A stretch of 64,000 nt of DNA from Curtobacterium pusillum (GCF_007680845.1 NZ_VEIY01000001.1:690227-754226), one strand, 5' to 3'. Shown: positions 12,055-22,082, counted from the stretch's first letter. Notes: generated by a model from the letters alone, not told the origin. Numbers and translations: made by a program.

Positions 12055-14343
12055 ATGCGTGTGGTGCGATGGCCTGGTGCTCTCCTGACGTTCGTCGCGA
12101 TGTCGGCGCTCGCCGGCATGCTCGTCGCGGTGGCGGTCACCCCGGCCGTCGCGGTCGCGGGTGAGGGCACGTCCGGTGCGGTCGCCTTCTTCGAGGACCT
12201 GCCGAGCTACCTCGACATCCAGACCCCGCAGCAGGTGTCGTCCGTCTACGCGACGAAGGACGGGCAGCAGGTCAAGATCGCGTCGTTCTACGCCGAGAAC
12301 CGCACCACGGTGGCGTCCAGCGCGATGGCGGCGACCCTCAAGCAGGCCGCGATCGACACCGAGGACCCCCGCTTCTACGACGAGGGCGGCATCGACGTGG
12401 TGGGCACCCTCCGCGGCGCTGCAGCGACCGTCGTCGGCGGCGACGTGCAGGGCGGATCGAGCATCACGCAGCAGTACGTCAAGAACGTGCTCGTGCAGGA
12501 GTGCGAGGAGCTGACCGGCAAGAACGCCGCGGACACGGCGAAGAAGATCGCCGCGTGCTACGAGGACGCGGCCGGTGTGACGCCGCAGCGGAAGCTCCAG
12601 GAGATGCGGTACGCGATCGCCGTCAACAAGAAGTACTCGAAGGACCAGATCCTCACCGGCTACCTCAACCTCGTCGGGCTCGGCGGCCGGGTGTACGGCG
12701 CGGAGGCCGGAGCCGAGTACTACTTCGGCGTGCACGCCAAGGACCTCTCGCTCGTGCAGTCCGCCACGCTCGTCGCGATCCTCAACAACCCGTCGAACCT
12801 CCGCATCGACGAACCCACGAACGCCGACAACGGATCGGCCAACGGGTACGCGGCGACGAAGGAACGCCGCGACTACGTGCTCCAGCGCATGTACGTCCAC
12901 CACGACATCACGAAGACGCAGCTCGACCAGGCGAAGGCCACCCCGATCACGCCGAAGATCACCGCGACCGCGAACGGCTGCTCGTCGGCCGCGACCGGCT
13001 ACGACGCCGGCTACTTCTGCGACTACGTGCGCGACCAGGTGCTGCAGGACCCGGCGTTCGGGAAGACCGCGGCGGAGCGGATCGCCACGCTCGACACGAA
13101 GGGGCTCGAGATCCACACCTCGCTGGACCTCGACCTGCAGGCCCAGGCGCAGACGGCCCTGTCGACCTACGTGCCGAGCACCATGGCCGGCGTCGACGTC
13201 GGCGGCTCGAACGTCACCGTGGAACCCGGCAGCGGCCGCATCCTGTCGATGGTGCAGAACACCTCGTACACGCAGGGCGACAACGCAGCGGCGGGGTCGA
13301 CGGCCGTGAACTACAGCGCCGACAGCGGCTACGGGAACTCCGGCGGCTTCCAGACCGGTTCGACGTACAAGGTCTTCACGCTCGCGGAGTGGCTGGCCAC
13401 CGGGCACACCCTGTCCGAGTCGGTGTCGACGGGGGAGCACACCTTCCAGAACTCCGAGTTCACGAACTCGTGCCAGAACGTCAGCGGTGGGACCTGGCCG
13501 GTGTCGAACGCCGAGAGCGTGCCGTCCTCCATGACGGTGCAGGCGGCGACGTCCGAGTCGATCAACACCGCGTACGCGCAGATGGGCAAGCAGCTCGACC
13601 TGTGCAAGATCGCGCAGCTCGCCCAGTCGATGGGGATCCACCCGGCCTCCGGCGGCCAGCTGACGCAGACCCCGTCGTCGATCCTGGGCGTGAACGACCT
13701 GTCGCCGATCGACCTCGCCGAGGCCTACGCGGGCTTCGCGAACGGCGGCGTCGTGTGCACGCCGACCGCGATCGACTCGGTGACCGAGGCCGACGGCACG
13801 AAGATCACACCGACCCCGTCGTCCTGCACGCAGGGCGTCTCCGCCGAGGTCGCCGGCACCGTCGACTACGCGCTGCAGGGCGTGCTCACCGGCTCCGGGA
13901 CCGCCGCGAGCGCGAACCCGGGCGACAGCACCCCGAAGTTCGCCAAGACCGGCACGACCGACGGCGACGTCCAGAACTGGCTCGTGGCGTCGACCACGAA
14001 GTACACGAACGCGACCTGGATCGGGAACGTGCAGGGGCAGGTGAGCCTGGCGAACTGGCCGTTCCTGCAGGGCACGACCGGCTACAGCGCGAAGTTCGGG
14101 GTCGGCCGGTCGATGATGACCTACCTCGACCAGACCGTCGGCGGCGGGGCGCTCCCGGCAGCGGACCCGGCGATGATCGGGCAGACGAGCCACGCGTCGA
14201 CCTCGTCCGGGACGTCCGGGTCGTCCGGTACGTCGACCGGCACGGGGTCGGGTGCCACGGGCACGGCGACGCAGTCGCCGGCCCAGCCGACGCAGCAGGC
14301 GTCGCAACCGGCGACGACGCAGCGCCAGCAGACCGGGAAGTGA
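12055..14343 (+). CDS. Class A penicillin-binding protein (transglycosylase/transpeptidase)
   Basis: Polymerises and crosslinks peptidoglycan on the outer face of the membrane. 762 residues: signal anchor at about 8-35; GT51 domain with the catalytic glutamate in AAIDTEDPRFYDEGGID (Glu103) and QGGSSITQQYVKN; transpeptidase domain with S436-T-Y-K439, S502-I-N and K631-T-G. The C-terminal tail is rich in Ser, Thr, Gly, Gln and Pro and probably threads into the wall. There is no PASTA domain. The basic cytoplasmic tail is very short (MRVVRW). Confidence 0.94.
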   Translation: MRVVRWPGALLTFVAMSALAGMLVAVAVTPAVAVAGEGTSGAVAFFEDLPSYLDIQTPQQVSSVYATKDGQQVKIASFYAENRTTVASSAMAATLKQAAIDTEDPRFYDEGGIDVVGTLRGAAATVVGGDVQGGSSITQQYVKNVLVQECEELTGKNAADTAKKIAACYEDAAGVTPQRKLQEMRYAIAVNKKYSKDQILTGYLNLVGLGGRVYGAEAGAEYYFGVHAKDLSLVQSATLVAILNNPSNLRIDEPTNADNGSANGYAATKERRDYVLQRMYVHHDITKTQLDQAKATPITPKITATANGCSSAATGYDAGYFCDYVRDQVLQDPAFGKTAAERIATLDTKGLEIHTSLDLDLQAQAQTALSTYVPSTMAGVDVGGSNVTVEPGSGRILSMVQNTSYTQGDNAAAGSTAVNYSADSGYGNSGGFQTGSTYKVFTLAEWLATGHTLSESVSTGEHTFQNSEFTNSCQNVSGGTWPVSNAESVPSSMTVQAATSESINTAYAQMGKQLDLCKIAQLAQSMGIHPASGGQLTQTPSSILGVNDLSPIDLAEAYAGFANGGVVCTPTAIDSVTEADGTKITPTPSSCTQGVSAEVAGTVDYALQGVLTGSGTAASANPGDSTPKFAKTGTTDGDVQNWLVASTTKYTNATWIGNVQGQVSLANWPFLQGTTGYSAKFGVGRSMMTYLDQTVGGGALPAADPAMIGQTSHASTSSGTSGSSGTSTGTGSGATGTATQSPAQPTQQASQPATTQRQQTGK

Positions 14344-14348
14344 GCACG

Positions 14349-14389
14349 GGAGGCAAGGTGCCGGTTCTGCGGACCGGCACCGAGCCTCC
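14349..14389 (+). terminator. Hairpin after the PBP gene
   Basis: GGAGGC (14349-14354) and GGTGCCGGT (14357-14365) pair with ACCGGCACC (14373-14381) and GCCTCC (14384-14389), with a 2-nt internal mismatch. It starts 6 nt after the stop and resembles a diverged member of the GGAGGCGCGG family. Confidence 0.6.
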
Positions 14390-14408
14390 GGACGGTCGCG
14401 TTCATCAA

Positions 14409-14414
14409 TAGACT
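14409..14414 (+). promoter_or_regulatory. -10 element TAGACT of the gatCAB operon
   Basis: TAGACT lies 34 nt upstream of the gatC ATG at 14449. A GGAGC Shine-Dalgarno site sits between them, so this operon has a conventional leader. Confidence 0.4.
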
Positions 14415-14448
14415 GGTGGGCATTCCACGAACCGATCGACGGAGCACC

Positions 14449-14748
14449 ATGCCTGACATCACGAGCGAGCAGGTCGCCCACCTGGCGAACCTCGCGCGTA
14501 TCGCACTCACGCCCGACGAGATCGAGAAGCTGACGGGGGAGCTGTCGCACATCGTCGACAGCGTCGCCAAGGTCACCGAGGTCGCCACCCCGGACGTCCC
14601 CGCGACGAGCCACCCCGTGCCGCTCGGCAACGTCACCCGACCCGACGTGGTCGGGCAGACGCTCACGCAGGAGCAGGCGCTCTCGGGCGCTCCGGACTCC
14701 GACGGCGAGCGGTTCCGTGTGACCGCGATCCTCGGCGAAGAACAGTAG
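14449..14748 (+). CDS. gatC: Asp-tRNA(Asn)/Glu-tRNA(Gln) amidotransferase subunit C
   Basis: Small subunit that stabilises GatA in the GatCAB complex, which amidates mischarged Glu-tRNA(Gln) and/or Asp-tRNA(Asn). 99 residues, with the typical [17 protein letters not shown] start and [11 protein letters not shown] segment. The ATG at 14449 has GGAGC upstream; a longer frame from 14416 has no such site. Followed by gatA after 10 nt. Confidence 0.95.
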   Translation: MPDITSEQVAHLANLARIALTPDEIEKLTGELSHIVDSVAKVTEVATPDVPATSHPVPLGNVTRPDVVGQTLTQEQALSGAPDSDGERFRVTAILGEEQ

Positions 14749-14758
14749 GGCGAAGACA

Positions 14759-16306
14759 GTGACCGACGACATCACCACGCTCAGCGCCGCGGCGCTCGCC
14801 GACGCCCTCGTGTCGCGCGACGTCTCGAGCGTCGAAGCCACCCAGGCCCACCTCGACCGCATCCAGGCGGTGGACGGCGACGTCCACGCTTTCCTGCACG
14901 TCAACCAGAACGCGATCGCGGCGGCGAAGTCGATCGACTCCCGTCGTGCCGCCGGGGACGACCTCGGACCGCTCGCGGGCGTGCCGATCGCGGTGAAGGA
15001 CGTCCTGTGCACGCAGGACATGCCGACGACCTCGGGGTCGAAGATCCTCGAAGGCTGGGTGCCGCCGTACGACGCCACCCCGGTCGCGAAGCTCCGCGCC
15101 GCGGGTCTCGTGCTGCTCGGCAAGACGAACATGGACGAGTTCGCGATGGGCTCGACGACCGAGTTCTCGGCGTACGGCCCGACGCACAACCCGTGGGACC
15201 TCGACCGGATCCCCGGCGGCTCCGGCGGTGGCTCGGCGGCGGCGGTCGCCGCGCACGAAGCGCCGCTCGCCCTCGGCTCGGACACCGGCGGGTCGATCCG
15301 TCAACCCGGCGCCGTGACGGGCACCGTCGGCGTGAAGCCGACCTACGGCGGGGTCAGCCGGTACGGGGCGATCGCGCTCGCGTCGAGCCTCGACCAGGTC
15401 GGCCCGGTGTCCCGCACCGTCCTCGACGCCGCGCTCCTGCACGACGTCATCGGCGGACACGACCCGCGGGACTCCACGTCCATCCCGGACGCCTGGCCGT
15501 CGATGGCCGCCGCCGCGCGCGAAGGGCTGCAGGCGGACACGCTCCGCGGGCTGCGCGTGGGCGTCGTGAAGGAGCTCGCCGGTGGCGACGGCTTCCAGGC
15601 CGGTGTCACCCAGCGCTTCCAGGAGACCGTCGCGATCCTCGAGTCGGCCGGTGCGGTCGTCGTCGAGATCGACGCGCCGTCGTTCGCCTACGCCATCAGC
15701 GCGTACTACCTGATCCTGCCGGCCGAAGCGTCGTCGAACCTCGCGAAGTTCGACTCCGTCCGGTTCGGGCTCCGGGTCACCCCCGAGAACGGTGCGACCG
15801 TCGAGGACGTCATGGCGGCCACGCGCGAAGCGGGCTTCGGACCCGAGGTCAAGCGACGCATCATCCTCGGCACCTACGCACTGAGCGCCGGGTACTACGA
15901 CGCGTACTACGGCTCCGCGCAGAAGGTCCGGACGCTCGTCCAGCGCGACTTCACCGCGGCGTTCGAGCAGGTCGACCTGCTCATCAGCCCGTCGGCTCCG
16001 ACGACCGCGTTCCCGATCGGCGAACGCATCGACGACCCGCTGGCGATGTACCTCAACGACCTCACGACGATCCCGGCGAACCTCGCCGGCGTCCCCGGCA
16101 TGAGCATCCCCAACGGGCTCGCGCCCGAGGACGGCCTGCCCACCGGTGTCCAGCTCATGGCGCCCCAGCGCGAGGACGCCCGCCTCTACCGGTACGGTGC
16201 CGCGCTGGAGCGTCTGCTCGAGCAGCAGTGGGGTCGTCCGCTCATCGAGAGCATCCCGGACCTCGACCAGAGTCAGCAGTCCGCTGCGCAGGAAGGTGTG
16301 ATCTGA
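14759..16306 (+). CDS. gatA: Asp-tRNA(Asn)/Glu-tRNA(Gln) amidotransferase subunit A
   Basis: Glutaminase subunit of GatCAB: releases ammonia from glutamine for transfer by GatB. 515 residues of the amidase-signature family. The catalytic Lys is in [11 protein letters not shown], and the cis-Ser and Ser nucleophile are in [13 protein letters not shown] and [16 protein letters not shown] start. The stop codon shares its last base with the gatB ATG. Confidence 0.97.
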   Translation: MTDDITTLSAAALADALVSRDVSSVEATQAHLDRIQAVDGDVHAFLHVNQNAIAAAKSIDSRRAAGDDLGPLAGVPIAVKDVLCTQDMPTTSGSKILEGWVPPYDATPVAKLRAAGLVLLGKTNMDEFAMGSTTEFSAYGPTHNPWDLDRIPGGSGGGSAAAVAAHEAPLALGSDTGGSIRQPGAVTGTVGVKPTYGGVSRYGAIALASSLDQVGPVSRTVLDAALLHDVIGGHDPRDSTSIPDAWPSMAAAAREGLQADTLRGLRVGVVKELAGGDGFQAGVTQRFQETVAILESAGAVVVEIDAPSFAYAISAYYLILPAEASSNLAKFDSVRFGLRVTPENGATVEDVMAATREAGFGPEVKRRIILGTYALSAGYYDAYYGSAQKVRTLVQRDFTAAFEQVDLLISPSAPTTAFPIGERIDDPLAMYLNDLTTIPANLAGVPGMSIPNGLAPEDGLPTGVQLMAPQREDARLYRYGAALERLLEQQWGRPLIESIPDLDQSQQSAAQEGVI

Positions 16307-17811
16307 TGGCGCAGAAGGACGCGCTGATGGACTTCGACGAAGCGCTCGAGCGCTACGAGCCGGTCCTCGGCTTCGAAGTGCACGTCGAGCTCGCGACGAA
16401 GACCAAGATGTTCTCGGACGCGCCGAACTTCTTCGGCGGCGAACCGAACACGAACGTGACCCCGGTCGACCTCGGGCTGCCCGGGTCCCTGCCGGTCGTG
16501 AACGCGCAGGCGGTGCGGTACTCGATCCAGCTCGGGCTCGCGCTCGGCTGCTCGATCGCTGAGTCGTCGCGGTTCGCCCGGAAGAACTACTACTACCCGG
16601 ACAACCCGAAGAACTACCAGATCTCGCAGTACGACGAGCCGATCGCGTACGAGGGCGAGGTCGAGGTCGAACTCGCCGACGGCACGATCTTCAACGTGCC
16701 GATCGAGCGCGCCCACATGGAGGAGGACGCCGGCAAGCTGACGCACGTCGGCGGCGCCACCGGGCGGATCCAGGGCGCCGAGTACTCGCTCGTCGACTAC
16801 AACCGTGCCGGTGTGCCGCTCGTCGAGATCGTCACGAAGCCGATCATCGGCGCCGAGCACCGCGCGCCGGAGCTCGGGGCCGCCTACGTGCAGGTCATCC
16901 GCGACCTCGTCCGCGCGCTCGGCGTCTCCGAAGCCCGGATGGAGCGCGGGAACCTGCGGTGCGACGCGAACATCTCGCTGCGCCCGCGTGGGCAGGAGAA
17001 GCTCGGCACCCGGACCGAGACGAAGAACGTCAACTCGTTCCGCGCGGTCGAGCGGGCGATCCGCTACGAGATCCAGCGCCAGGCAGCGATCCTCGCCGCC
17101 GGCGGGACGATCACGCAGGAGACCCGGCACTGGCACGAGGACACCGGCCGCACCTCCGCCGGGCGCCCGAAGTCCGACGCCGACGACTACCGCTACTTCC
17201 CCGAGCCCGACCTGCTCCCCGTCGTGCCGGATCCGGCCGTGATCGAGGAGCTCCGGGCGTCCCTGCCCGAGGCACCGGTCGCACGTCGCCGTCGGCTCAA
17301 GGGTGACTGGGGCTTCGCGGACCTCGAGTTCCAGGACGTCGTCAACGGCGGGCTGCTCGACGAGGTCGAGGGCACGGTCGCCGCGGGCGCTGCGCCGCAG
17401 TCGGCACGGAAGTGGTGGACCGGCGAGATCAGCCGTGTGGCGAACACGCAGGACGCCGCCCCCGGTGACCTCGTGTCGCCGCAGCACGTCGCCGAGCTCA
17501 TCGCACTCGTCGAGTCCGGCGACCTGACGGACCGGCTCGCGCGCCAGGTGCTCGAGGGCGTCATCGCGGGCGAGGGCTCGCCGGCGCAGGTCGTCGAGTC
17601 CCGTGGGCTCAAGGTCGTCTCGGACGACTCGGCGCTCACCGCCGCGGTCGACGAGGCACTCGCCGCGCAGCCCGACGTGCTCGCGAAGATCAAGGACGGC
17701 AAGGTCCAGGCCGCCGGCGCGATCATCGGTGCGGTGATGAAGGCCATGCAGGGCCAGGCCGACGCTGCTCGCGTGCGCGAACTCGTGCTGGAGCGCGCGC
17801 AGCAGGGCTGA
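16306..17811 (+). CDS. gatB: Asp-tRNA(Asn)/Glu-tRNA(Gln) amidotransferase subunit B
   Basis: Binds the mischarged tRNA, phosphorylates the acyl group and transfers ammonia. 501 residues, with [19 protein letters not shown] at the N-terminus, [19 protein letters not shown] in the GatB core and a C-terminal YqeY-like tail (about 350-500). Translation is coupled to gatA through a TGATG junction. A 14-bp hairpin ends the operon. Confidence 0.97.
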   Translation: MAQKDALMDFDEALERYEPVLGFEVHVELATKTKMFSDAPNFFGGEPNTNVTPVDLGLPGSLPVVNAQAVRYSIQLGLALGCSIAESSRFARKNYYYPDNPKNYQISQYDEPIAYEGEVEVELADGTIFNVPIERAHMEEDAGKLTHVGGATGRIQGAEYSLVDYNRAGVPLVEIVTKPIIGAEHRAPELGAAYVQVIRDLVRALGVSEARMERGNLRCDANISLRPRGQEKLGTRTETKNVNSFRAVERAIRYEIQRQAAILAAGGTITQETRHWHEDTGRTSAGRPKSDADDYRYFPEPDLLPVVPDPAVIEELRASLPEAPVARRRRLKGDWGFADLEFQDVVNGGLLDEVEGTVAAGAAPQSARKWWTGEISRVANTQDAAPGDLVSPQHVAELIALVESGDLTDRLARQVLEGVIAGEGSPAQVVESRGLKVVSDDSALTAAVDEALAAQPDVLAKIKDGKVQAAGAIIGAVMKAMQGQADAARVRELVLERAQQG

Positions 17812-17834
17812 CCCCTCCCCGCGGAACCAGGTTC

Positions 17835-17872
17835 CGGACACAGCACCGTGGAATTCCGCGGTGCTGTGTCCG
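17835..17872 (+). terminator. 14-bp hairpin terminator after gatCAB
   Basis: CGGACACAGCACCG (17835-17848) pairs perfectly with 17859-17872 around a 10-nt loop, 24 nt after the gatB stop. Confidence 0.65.
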
Positions 17873-17941
17873 TTCCCCGGTGCTCGGCTCGTGGGGCTCG
17901 CAACCTGGGGACGCGTCAGCGACCCGGTGACAGGATGAGTC

Positions 17942-19132
17942 GTGTCCGCAACGATCCGCGCCATCGGAACCGCCGTCCCCACGAAGACGCTCGACCAGCC
18001 CGCGGTGCGCGACCTGTTCGTCGGGCAACCGGACCTCGGACGCCTCGGACGTCGCCTGGTGCCCGCTGCGTTCGACGTCTCCGCGGTGGAGCACCGGCAC
18101 ACCGTCCTCGAGGAGCTCGACGCCGCGACGCCGGCCGGTGCCTTCCGGGACGAGCACGGCGTCCTGCTGTCGCCGTCGACCGGTACCCGCAACGACCGGT
18201 ACCGCGAGCTCGCTCCGGCGCTGTTCGTGGCGGCCGCCCGTGACGCGGTCGATCGTGCCGGTGTCGCGCCGGAGTCGATCACCCACGTGGTGACCGTGTC
18301 GTGCACCGGGTTCACGCAGCCCGGACCGGACCTCGACGTCGTCCAGGAGCTCGGCCTGCGCCGGACCGTCTTCCGCCAGCACATCGGGTTCATGGGCTGC
18401 TGCGCCGCGTTCCCCGCACTGCGCATCGCCGCGGCCTTCGCCGAGGGCGACCCGGACGCAGTGGTGCTCGTCGTCTGCGCGGAGCTGTGCACCCTGCACG
18501 TGCGCGCCTCGGACGACCCCGACCAGATCGTCGCGAACAGCGTCTTCGGGGACGGAGCGGCGGCCGTGGTCGTCACTGCCGACGGCCCTGGGCTCCGACT
18601 CGACGACTTCGCGACGACGGTCGTGCCCGAGGGAGCGTCGGAGATGGCGTGGAACATCGGCGACGAGGGCTTCGAGATGGTGCTCAGCACCGCGGTCCCC
18701 AGGCTCGTCGGCGCCACGGTGGCGGAGGCGGTCGCCCCGCTGTTCGAACGCTCCGGGATGCGCGTCACCGACATCCCGGTCTGGGCCGTGCACCCGGGCG
18801 GCCGGGCCATCATCGACCGCACGCAGGACGCCCTGGGTCTGCCCGACGAGGCGATCGCGGCGAGCCGGACGGTCCTCCGGGACCACGGGAACATGTCGAG
18901 CGCCACGGTGCTGTTCGTGCTCCGGCAGGCGCTCGACGACGGGATCGACGACGGGAGCCCGGTCGTCGCACTCGCGTTCGGGCCGGGGCTGACCGTCGAG
19001 GCCGCCCGGCTCACCGCCGTCGGGACCGCGACGGCGTCCGAGGCAGGCCGCACCGTCACCGGCACGGTCGGGACCGCCGCGACCGCCGGGGCCGCGCACG
19101 CCACCGCCGTCGCGACCGCGTCGGTCTCGTGA
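17942..19132 (+). CDS. Type III polyketide synthase (chalcone/stilbene synthase family)
   Basis: Iteratively condenses malonyl-CoA onto an acyl-CoA starter; product unknown. 396 residues with the Cys-His-Asn triad visible: Cys153 in FMGCCAAFPALR, His284 in VHPGGRAIID and Asn317 in HGNMSSATV. SCTGFTQPGPD and FGDGAAAVVV are family blocks. GTG start, with CAGGAT ending 5 nt upstream. The stop overlaps the methyltransferase GTG (GTGA), so the two form one unit. Ala/Thr-rich residues after about 360 look like a dispensable tail. Confidence 0.92.
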   Translation: MSATIRAIGTAVPTKTLDQPAVRDLFVGQPDLGRLGRRLVPAAFDVSAVEHRHTVLEELDAATPAGAFRDEHGVLLSPSTGTRNDRYRELAPALFVAAARDAVDRAGVAPESITHVVTVSCTGFTQPGPDLDVVQELGLRRTVFRQHIGFMGCCAAFPALRIAAAFAEGDPDAVVLVVCAELCTLHVRASDDPDQIVANSVFGDGAAAVVVTADGPGLRLDDFATTVVPEGASEMAWNIGDEGFEMVLSTAVPRLVGATVAEAVAPLFERSGMRVTDIPVWAVHPGGRAIIDRTQDALGLPDEAIAASRTVLRDHGNMSSATVLFVLRQALDDGIDDGSPVVALAFGPGLTVEAARLTAVGTATASEAGRTVTGTVGTAATAGAAHATAVATASVS

Positions 19133-19851
19133 GTCGGCGTGACGGGGCCGAGCCGCGCCTCCAGGCAGTCGACCTGACCCGACGCGCCGTCGACCTGCAG
19201 GAGCTCATGGACGACCCGGACTGCGACCCGCGCGCGCTCGCGCGCACGTTCCGGCGGTTCGCCCTGGTGAACGCCCTCGTCAGCGGGTGGCGGGCCGCGT
19301 GGCGGACGCACGTCGCGCCCGCGCTGCCGGCGAACGGTCGGGGGCGGGTGCTCGACGTCGGGTGCGGTGGCGGGGACCTGGCACGGGCGCTCGTCCGGTG
19401 GGCAGCGGCCGACGGCTTCGAGGTCGAGGTCGTCGGAGCCGACCCGGACGAGCGGGCGATCGCGGCGGCGAACCGGTCCACGCCGCGCGGGGTGACCTTC
19501 CGACAGCAGTCCAGCGCCGAGCTCGTCGCGGCGGGGGAGCGGTTCGACGTGGTCGTCTCGAACCACGTGCTGCACCACCTCGGCGACGAGGAACGGCACG
19601 GGTTCCTCGCCGACTCCGAGCGGTTGGCGTCGAGCCGGAGCCTGCACTCCGACATCCGGCGGTCGGCGTCGGCCTACCGGGCGTACGCGGTCGGGTCGAC
19701 GTTCGTCGCGGCCGGCACCTTCGTCCGGGTCGACGGCCTCCGGTCGATCCGGCGGTCCTTCACGCTGCCGGAGCTGCACGACGCGCTCCCACCGGGTTGG
19801 CGTGCCGAGCGGGCGACCCCGCACCGGGTGCTGGCGATCCACGACGCCTGA
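19129..19851 (+). CDS. Class I SAM-dependent methyltransferase, partner of the type III PKS
   Basis: 240 residues. The SAM-binding motif is VLDVGCGGGDLARAL (about residue 67), with motif post-I VVGADPDERAIAAAN and motif IV FDVVVSNHVLHHLGD. It probably methylates the polyketide or an oxidised derivative (inference from the 4-nt overlap with the PKS gene). The N-terminus, PRLQAVD, is encoded by a GGAGGCGCGG-family repeat arm (19153-19162). No FAD-dependent oxidoreductase follows, unlike many related PKS clusters as I recall them. Confidence 0.87.
   Translation: MSRRDGAEPRLQAVDLTRRAVDLQELMDDPDCDPRALARTFRRFALVNALVSGWRAAWRTHVAPALPANGRGRVLDVGCGGGDLARALVRWAAADGFEVEVVGADPDERAIAAANRSTPRGVTFRQQSSAELVAAGERFDVVVSNHVLHHLGDEERHGFLADSERLASSRSLHSDIRRSASAYRAYAVGSTFVAAGTFVRVDGLRSIRRSFTLPELHDALPPGWRAERATPHRVLAIHDA
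19153..19162 (-). repeat. GGAGGCGCGG repeat arm (inverted) in the methyltransferase 5' end
   Basis: Exact CCGCGCCTCC followed by AGGC, the CTGGAGGCGCGG subtype. It encodes P-R-L-Q near residue 10. Confidence 0.6.
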
Positions 19852-19867
19852 CGCGGTCGTGCTGGGC

Positions 19868-19873
19868 TAGCGT
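19868..19873 (+). promoter_or_regulatory. -10 element TAGCGT, leaderless promoter of the GlxA-type regulator
   Basis: TAGCGT ends 6 nt before the ATG at 19880. Confidence 0.45.
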
Positions 19874-19879
19874 CGCACC

Positions 19880-20830
19880 ATGGCGCCAGCTCGACTCCAC
19901 CGTGTGGCGGTCCTCGTCCTCCCCGGCGCGAAGCCGCTCGACGTGGGCATCCCCGCGCAGGTGTTCTCCAACCGGCCGAGCATGCCGTACGAGGTCCGGG
20001 TGTGCGGGCCCCGGGCGGGGACGGTCCGGGGTGGCGACGGTCTGGCCTACGCGGTCGGACGGGGGCTGGAGACCATCGACTGGGCGGACACGGTCTTCGT
20101 GCCGGGGTACCGGTTCCCCGCGGACGTCCCGCCCCCGGCGGCGGTGGTCGCGGCGCTCCGAGCTGCCCACGACGACGGGACGCGGATCGCGGCGATCTCC
20201 ACGGGGGCGTTCGCGCTCGCGGCCGCCGGGTTGCTCGACGGCCGGCGGGCCACCACGCACTGGCACTACACGCGGGTCCTCCGCGAGCGGTACCCCGAGG
20301 TCGACGTCGACGAGGACGTGCTGTTCGTGGACGCCGGCTCGGTGCTGACCAGTGCGGGGGCGGCGAGCGGGATCGACCTGTGCCTGCACATCGTGCGGCA
20401 GGACCACGGGGTCGCACTGTCGAACCACGTCGCCCGGCGGCTCGTCAGTGCGCCGTACCGGAGCGGCGGGCAGGCCCAGTACGTCCCCAGGAGCATGCCC
20501 GAGCCCCTCGGCGACGTGTTCGCCGAGACGCGCGAGTGGGCGCTCCGGCACCTCGCCGATCCGCTGACGCTCGAGGCGCTCGCCCGGAACGCGACGGTGT
20601 CCCCGCGGACGTTCTCGCGGCGGTTCGTGGAGGACACCGGGTACACGCCGATGCAGTGGGTGCTCCGCGCGCGGGTCGACCTCGCGCGGGAGCTGCTCGA
20701 GCGCTCCGACCTGTCGGTCGACCAGGTGGCCGAGCGCGCCGGGCTCGGGTCCGACGCGAACCTGCGGACACACTTCCGGCGGATCCTCGGGACCTCCCCG
20801 ACGGCGTACCGGCGCACCTTCCAGGACTGA
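19880..20830 (+). CDS. GlxA family transcriptional regulator (DJ-1/PfpI plus AraC domains)
   Basis: 316 residues. The N-terminal DJ-1/PfpI-like domain (about 8-180) includes VAVLVLPGAKPLDVGIPAQV and STGAFALAAAGLLDGRRAT. The C-terminal AraC/XylS double helix-turn-helix (about 215-310) includes ATVSPRTFSRRFVEDTGYTP and LGSDANLRTHFRRILGTSP. Such proteins are DNA-binding regulators whose first domain senses a ligand. Target unknown; it could act on the PKS pair upstream or on gap downstream. Confidence 0.9.
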   Translation: MAPARLHRVAVLVLPGAKPLDVGIPAQVFSNRPSMPYEVRVCGPRAGTVRGGDGLAYAVGRGLETIDWADTVFVPGYRFPADVPPPAAVVAALRAAHDDGTRIAAISTGAFALAAAGLLDGRRATTHWHYTRVLRERYPEVDVDEDVLFVDAGSVLTSAGAASGIDLCLHIVRQDHGVALSNHVARRLVSAPYRSGGQAQYVPRSMPEPLGDVFAETREWALRHLADPLTLEALARNATVSPRTFSRRFVEDTGYTPMQWVLRARVDLARELLERSDLSVDQVAERAGLGSDANLRTHFRRILGTSPTAYRRTFQD

Positions 20831-20885
20831 CGCGACCCCACGCCCTGGTGGCGAGATCCTTCCGGACGCTGGCTCTCGTGCCACT

Positions 20886-20899
20886 GGAGGCGCGCCTCC
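20886..20899. repeat. Palindromic copy GGAGGCGCGCCTCC of the repeat family
   Basis: Two half-arms fused without a loop, flanked by CT on the left and CGTCCC on the right. It lies 41 nt upstream of gap, in a 109-nt spacer with no gene. Confidence 0.5.
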
Positions 20900-20939
20900 C
20901 GTCCCACGAGCATGGATCGCGGAACGAAAGGAAGTGCTC

Positions 20940-21944
20940 ATGACCCGCATCGCCATCAACGGATTCGGCCGGATCGGCCGCAACACGCTCCGCGCACTCG
21001 TCGCACGCGGAGGCGACGACCTCGAGGTCGTCGCCGTCAACGACCTGACCGCACCGGAGACCCTCGCGCACCTGTTCCGGTACGACTCCGCGCTGGGCCC
21101 GTTCGCCGGGACCGTCGAGGTCGACGGGGACACGCTCGTGGTCGACGGGCGCCGGATCCGCGTCCTGGCCTCGCGCGAACCCGCGGAACTGCCGTGGGCC
21201 GAGCTCGGCGTCGAGGTCGTCCTCGAGTCCACCGGCCGCTTCACCGCACGTGACGCGGCCGCGGGGCACCTGACCGCCGGCGCACGACGCGTGCTCATCA
21301 GCGCCCCCGCGACGGGCGCCGACGCCACCATCGCGTACGGGGTGAACACCGACGTGTTCGACCCGGACGTGCACACCGTCGTCTCGAACGCGTCCTGCAC
21401 GACGAACGCGCTCGCGCCGCTGGCGTCGGTGCTCGACGACCTCGCCGGCATCGAGCACGGCTTCATGACGACCGTGCACGCGTACACGCAGGAGCAGAAC
21501 CTGCAGGACGGTCCGCACCGGGACCTCCGTCGGGCACGTGCCGCCGGGGTGAACATCGTGCCGACGTCGACCGGCGCCGCGAAGGCGATCGGGCTCGTGC
21601 TGCCGCGGCTGTCGGGAAAGCTCTCCGGTGACGCCATCCGGGTGCCCGTGCCGGTGGGGTCGATCGTCGAGCTGAACACCGTGGTGTCGCGGGACGTGTC
21701 GGTCGACGAGGTGAACGAGGCCTACCGTGCCGCTGCGGCCGGGCCGCTCGCCGGGGTGCTGGCGTTCACGGCGGACCCGCTCGTGTCGACCGACATCACG
21801 GGGCGGCCGGAGTCGAGCATCTTCGACTCGCTGCTCACCCGCGTGGACGAGGGGCGGCACGTGAAGGTCGTCGCCTGGTACGACAACGAGTGGGGCTTCT
21901 CGAACCGGGTGGTCGACACGCTCGGGATGCTGGCGCGGGCGTAG
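20940..21944 (+). CDS. gap: Glyceraldehyde-3-phosphate dehydrogenase, type I
   Basis: Oxidises glyceraldehyde 3-phosphate to 1,3-bisphosphoglycerate. 334 residues, with the NAD-binding N-terminus RIAINGFGRIGRN, catalytic Cys153 in SNASCTTNALAP, PTSTGAAKAIGLVLP and C-terminal WYDNEWGFSNRVVDT. The ATG at 20940 is preferred over an in-frame GTG at 20934 because AAAGGA ends 7 nt before the ATG. It stands alone rather than in a gap-pgk-tpiA operon, so it may be a second paralogue (inference). Confidence 0.93.
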   Translation: MTRIAINGFGRIGRNTLRALVARGGDDLEVVAVNDLTAPETLAHLFRYDSALGPFAGTVEVDGDTLVVDGRRIRVLASREPAELPWAELGVEVVLESTGRFTARDAAAGHLTAGARRVLISAPATGADATIAYGVNTDVFDPDVHTVVSNASCTTNALAPLASVLDDLAGIEHGFMTTVHAYTQEQNLQDGPHRDLRRARAAGVNIVPTSTGAAKAIGLVLPRLSGKLSGDAIRVPVPVGSIVELNTVVSRDVSVDEVNEAYRAAAAGPLAGVLAFTADPLVSTDITGRPESSIFDSLLTRVDEGRHVKVVAWYDNEWGFSNRVVDTLGMLARA

Positions 21945-22012
21945 GGCGCGCGGCGGCTGCCTGGTCTGTGGCGGCAGAGCGACGTCCTGCCGCCCGGGCG
22001 TTCGGACGGTCC

Positions 22013-22065
22013 CGCGAGAGCGACAGTGTGCCGCCGAACTTCGGCGGCACACTGTCGCTTTCGCG
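22013..22065. terminator. 24-bp hairpin between gap and the sugar-kinase gene
   Basis: 22013-22036 pairs with 22042-22065 with a single G-U pair; the core is AGCGACAGTGTGCCGCCG. It lies between convergent genes and should terminate both. It does not belong to the GGAGGCGCGG family. Confidence 0.75.
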
Positions 22066-22082
22066 AAGGGGGCGCGGCCGCG

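Noticed and set aside
16273..19842. Very long minus-strand open frame (1189 codons) over gatB and the PKS
   Set aside because: Its translation is Arg/Pro/Asp-rich with no domain, and gatB and the PKS on the other strand carry complete family motifs. At this GC, long antisense frames arise by codon bias.
20934..20939. GTG 20934 as the gap start
   Set aside because: The AAAGGA site would be only about 1 nt away; ATG 20940 has the normal 7-nt spacing.
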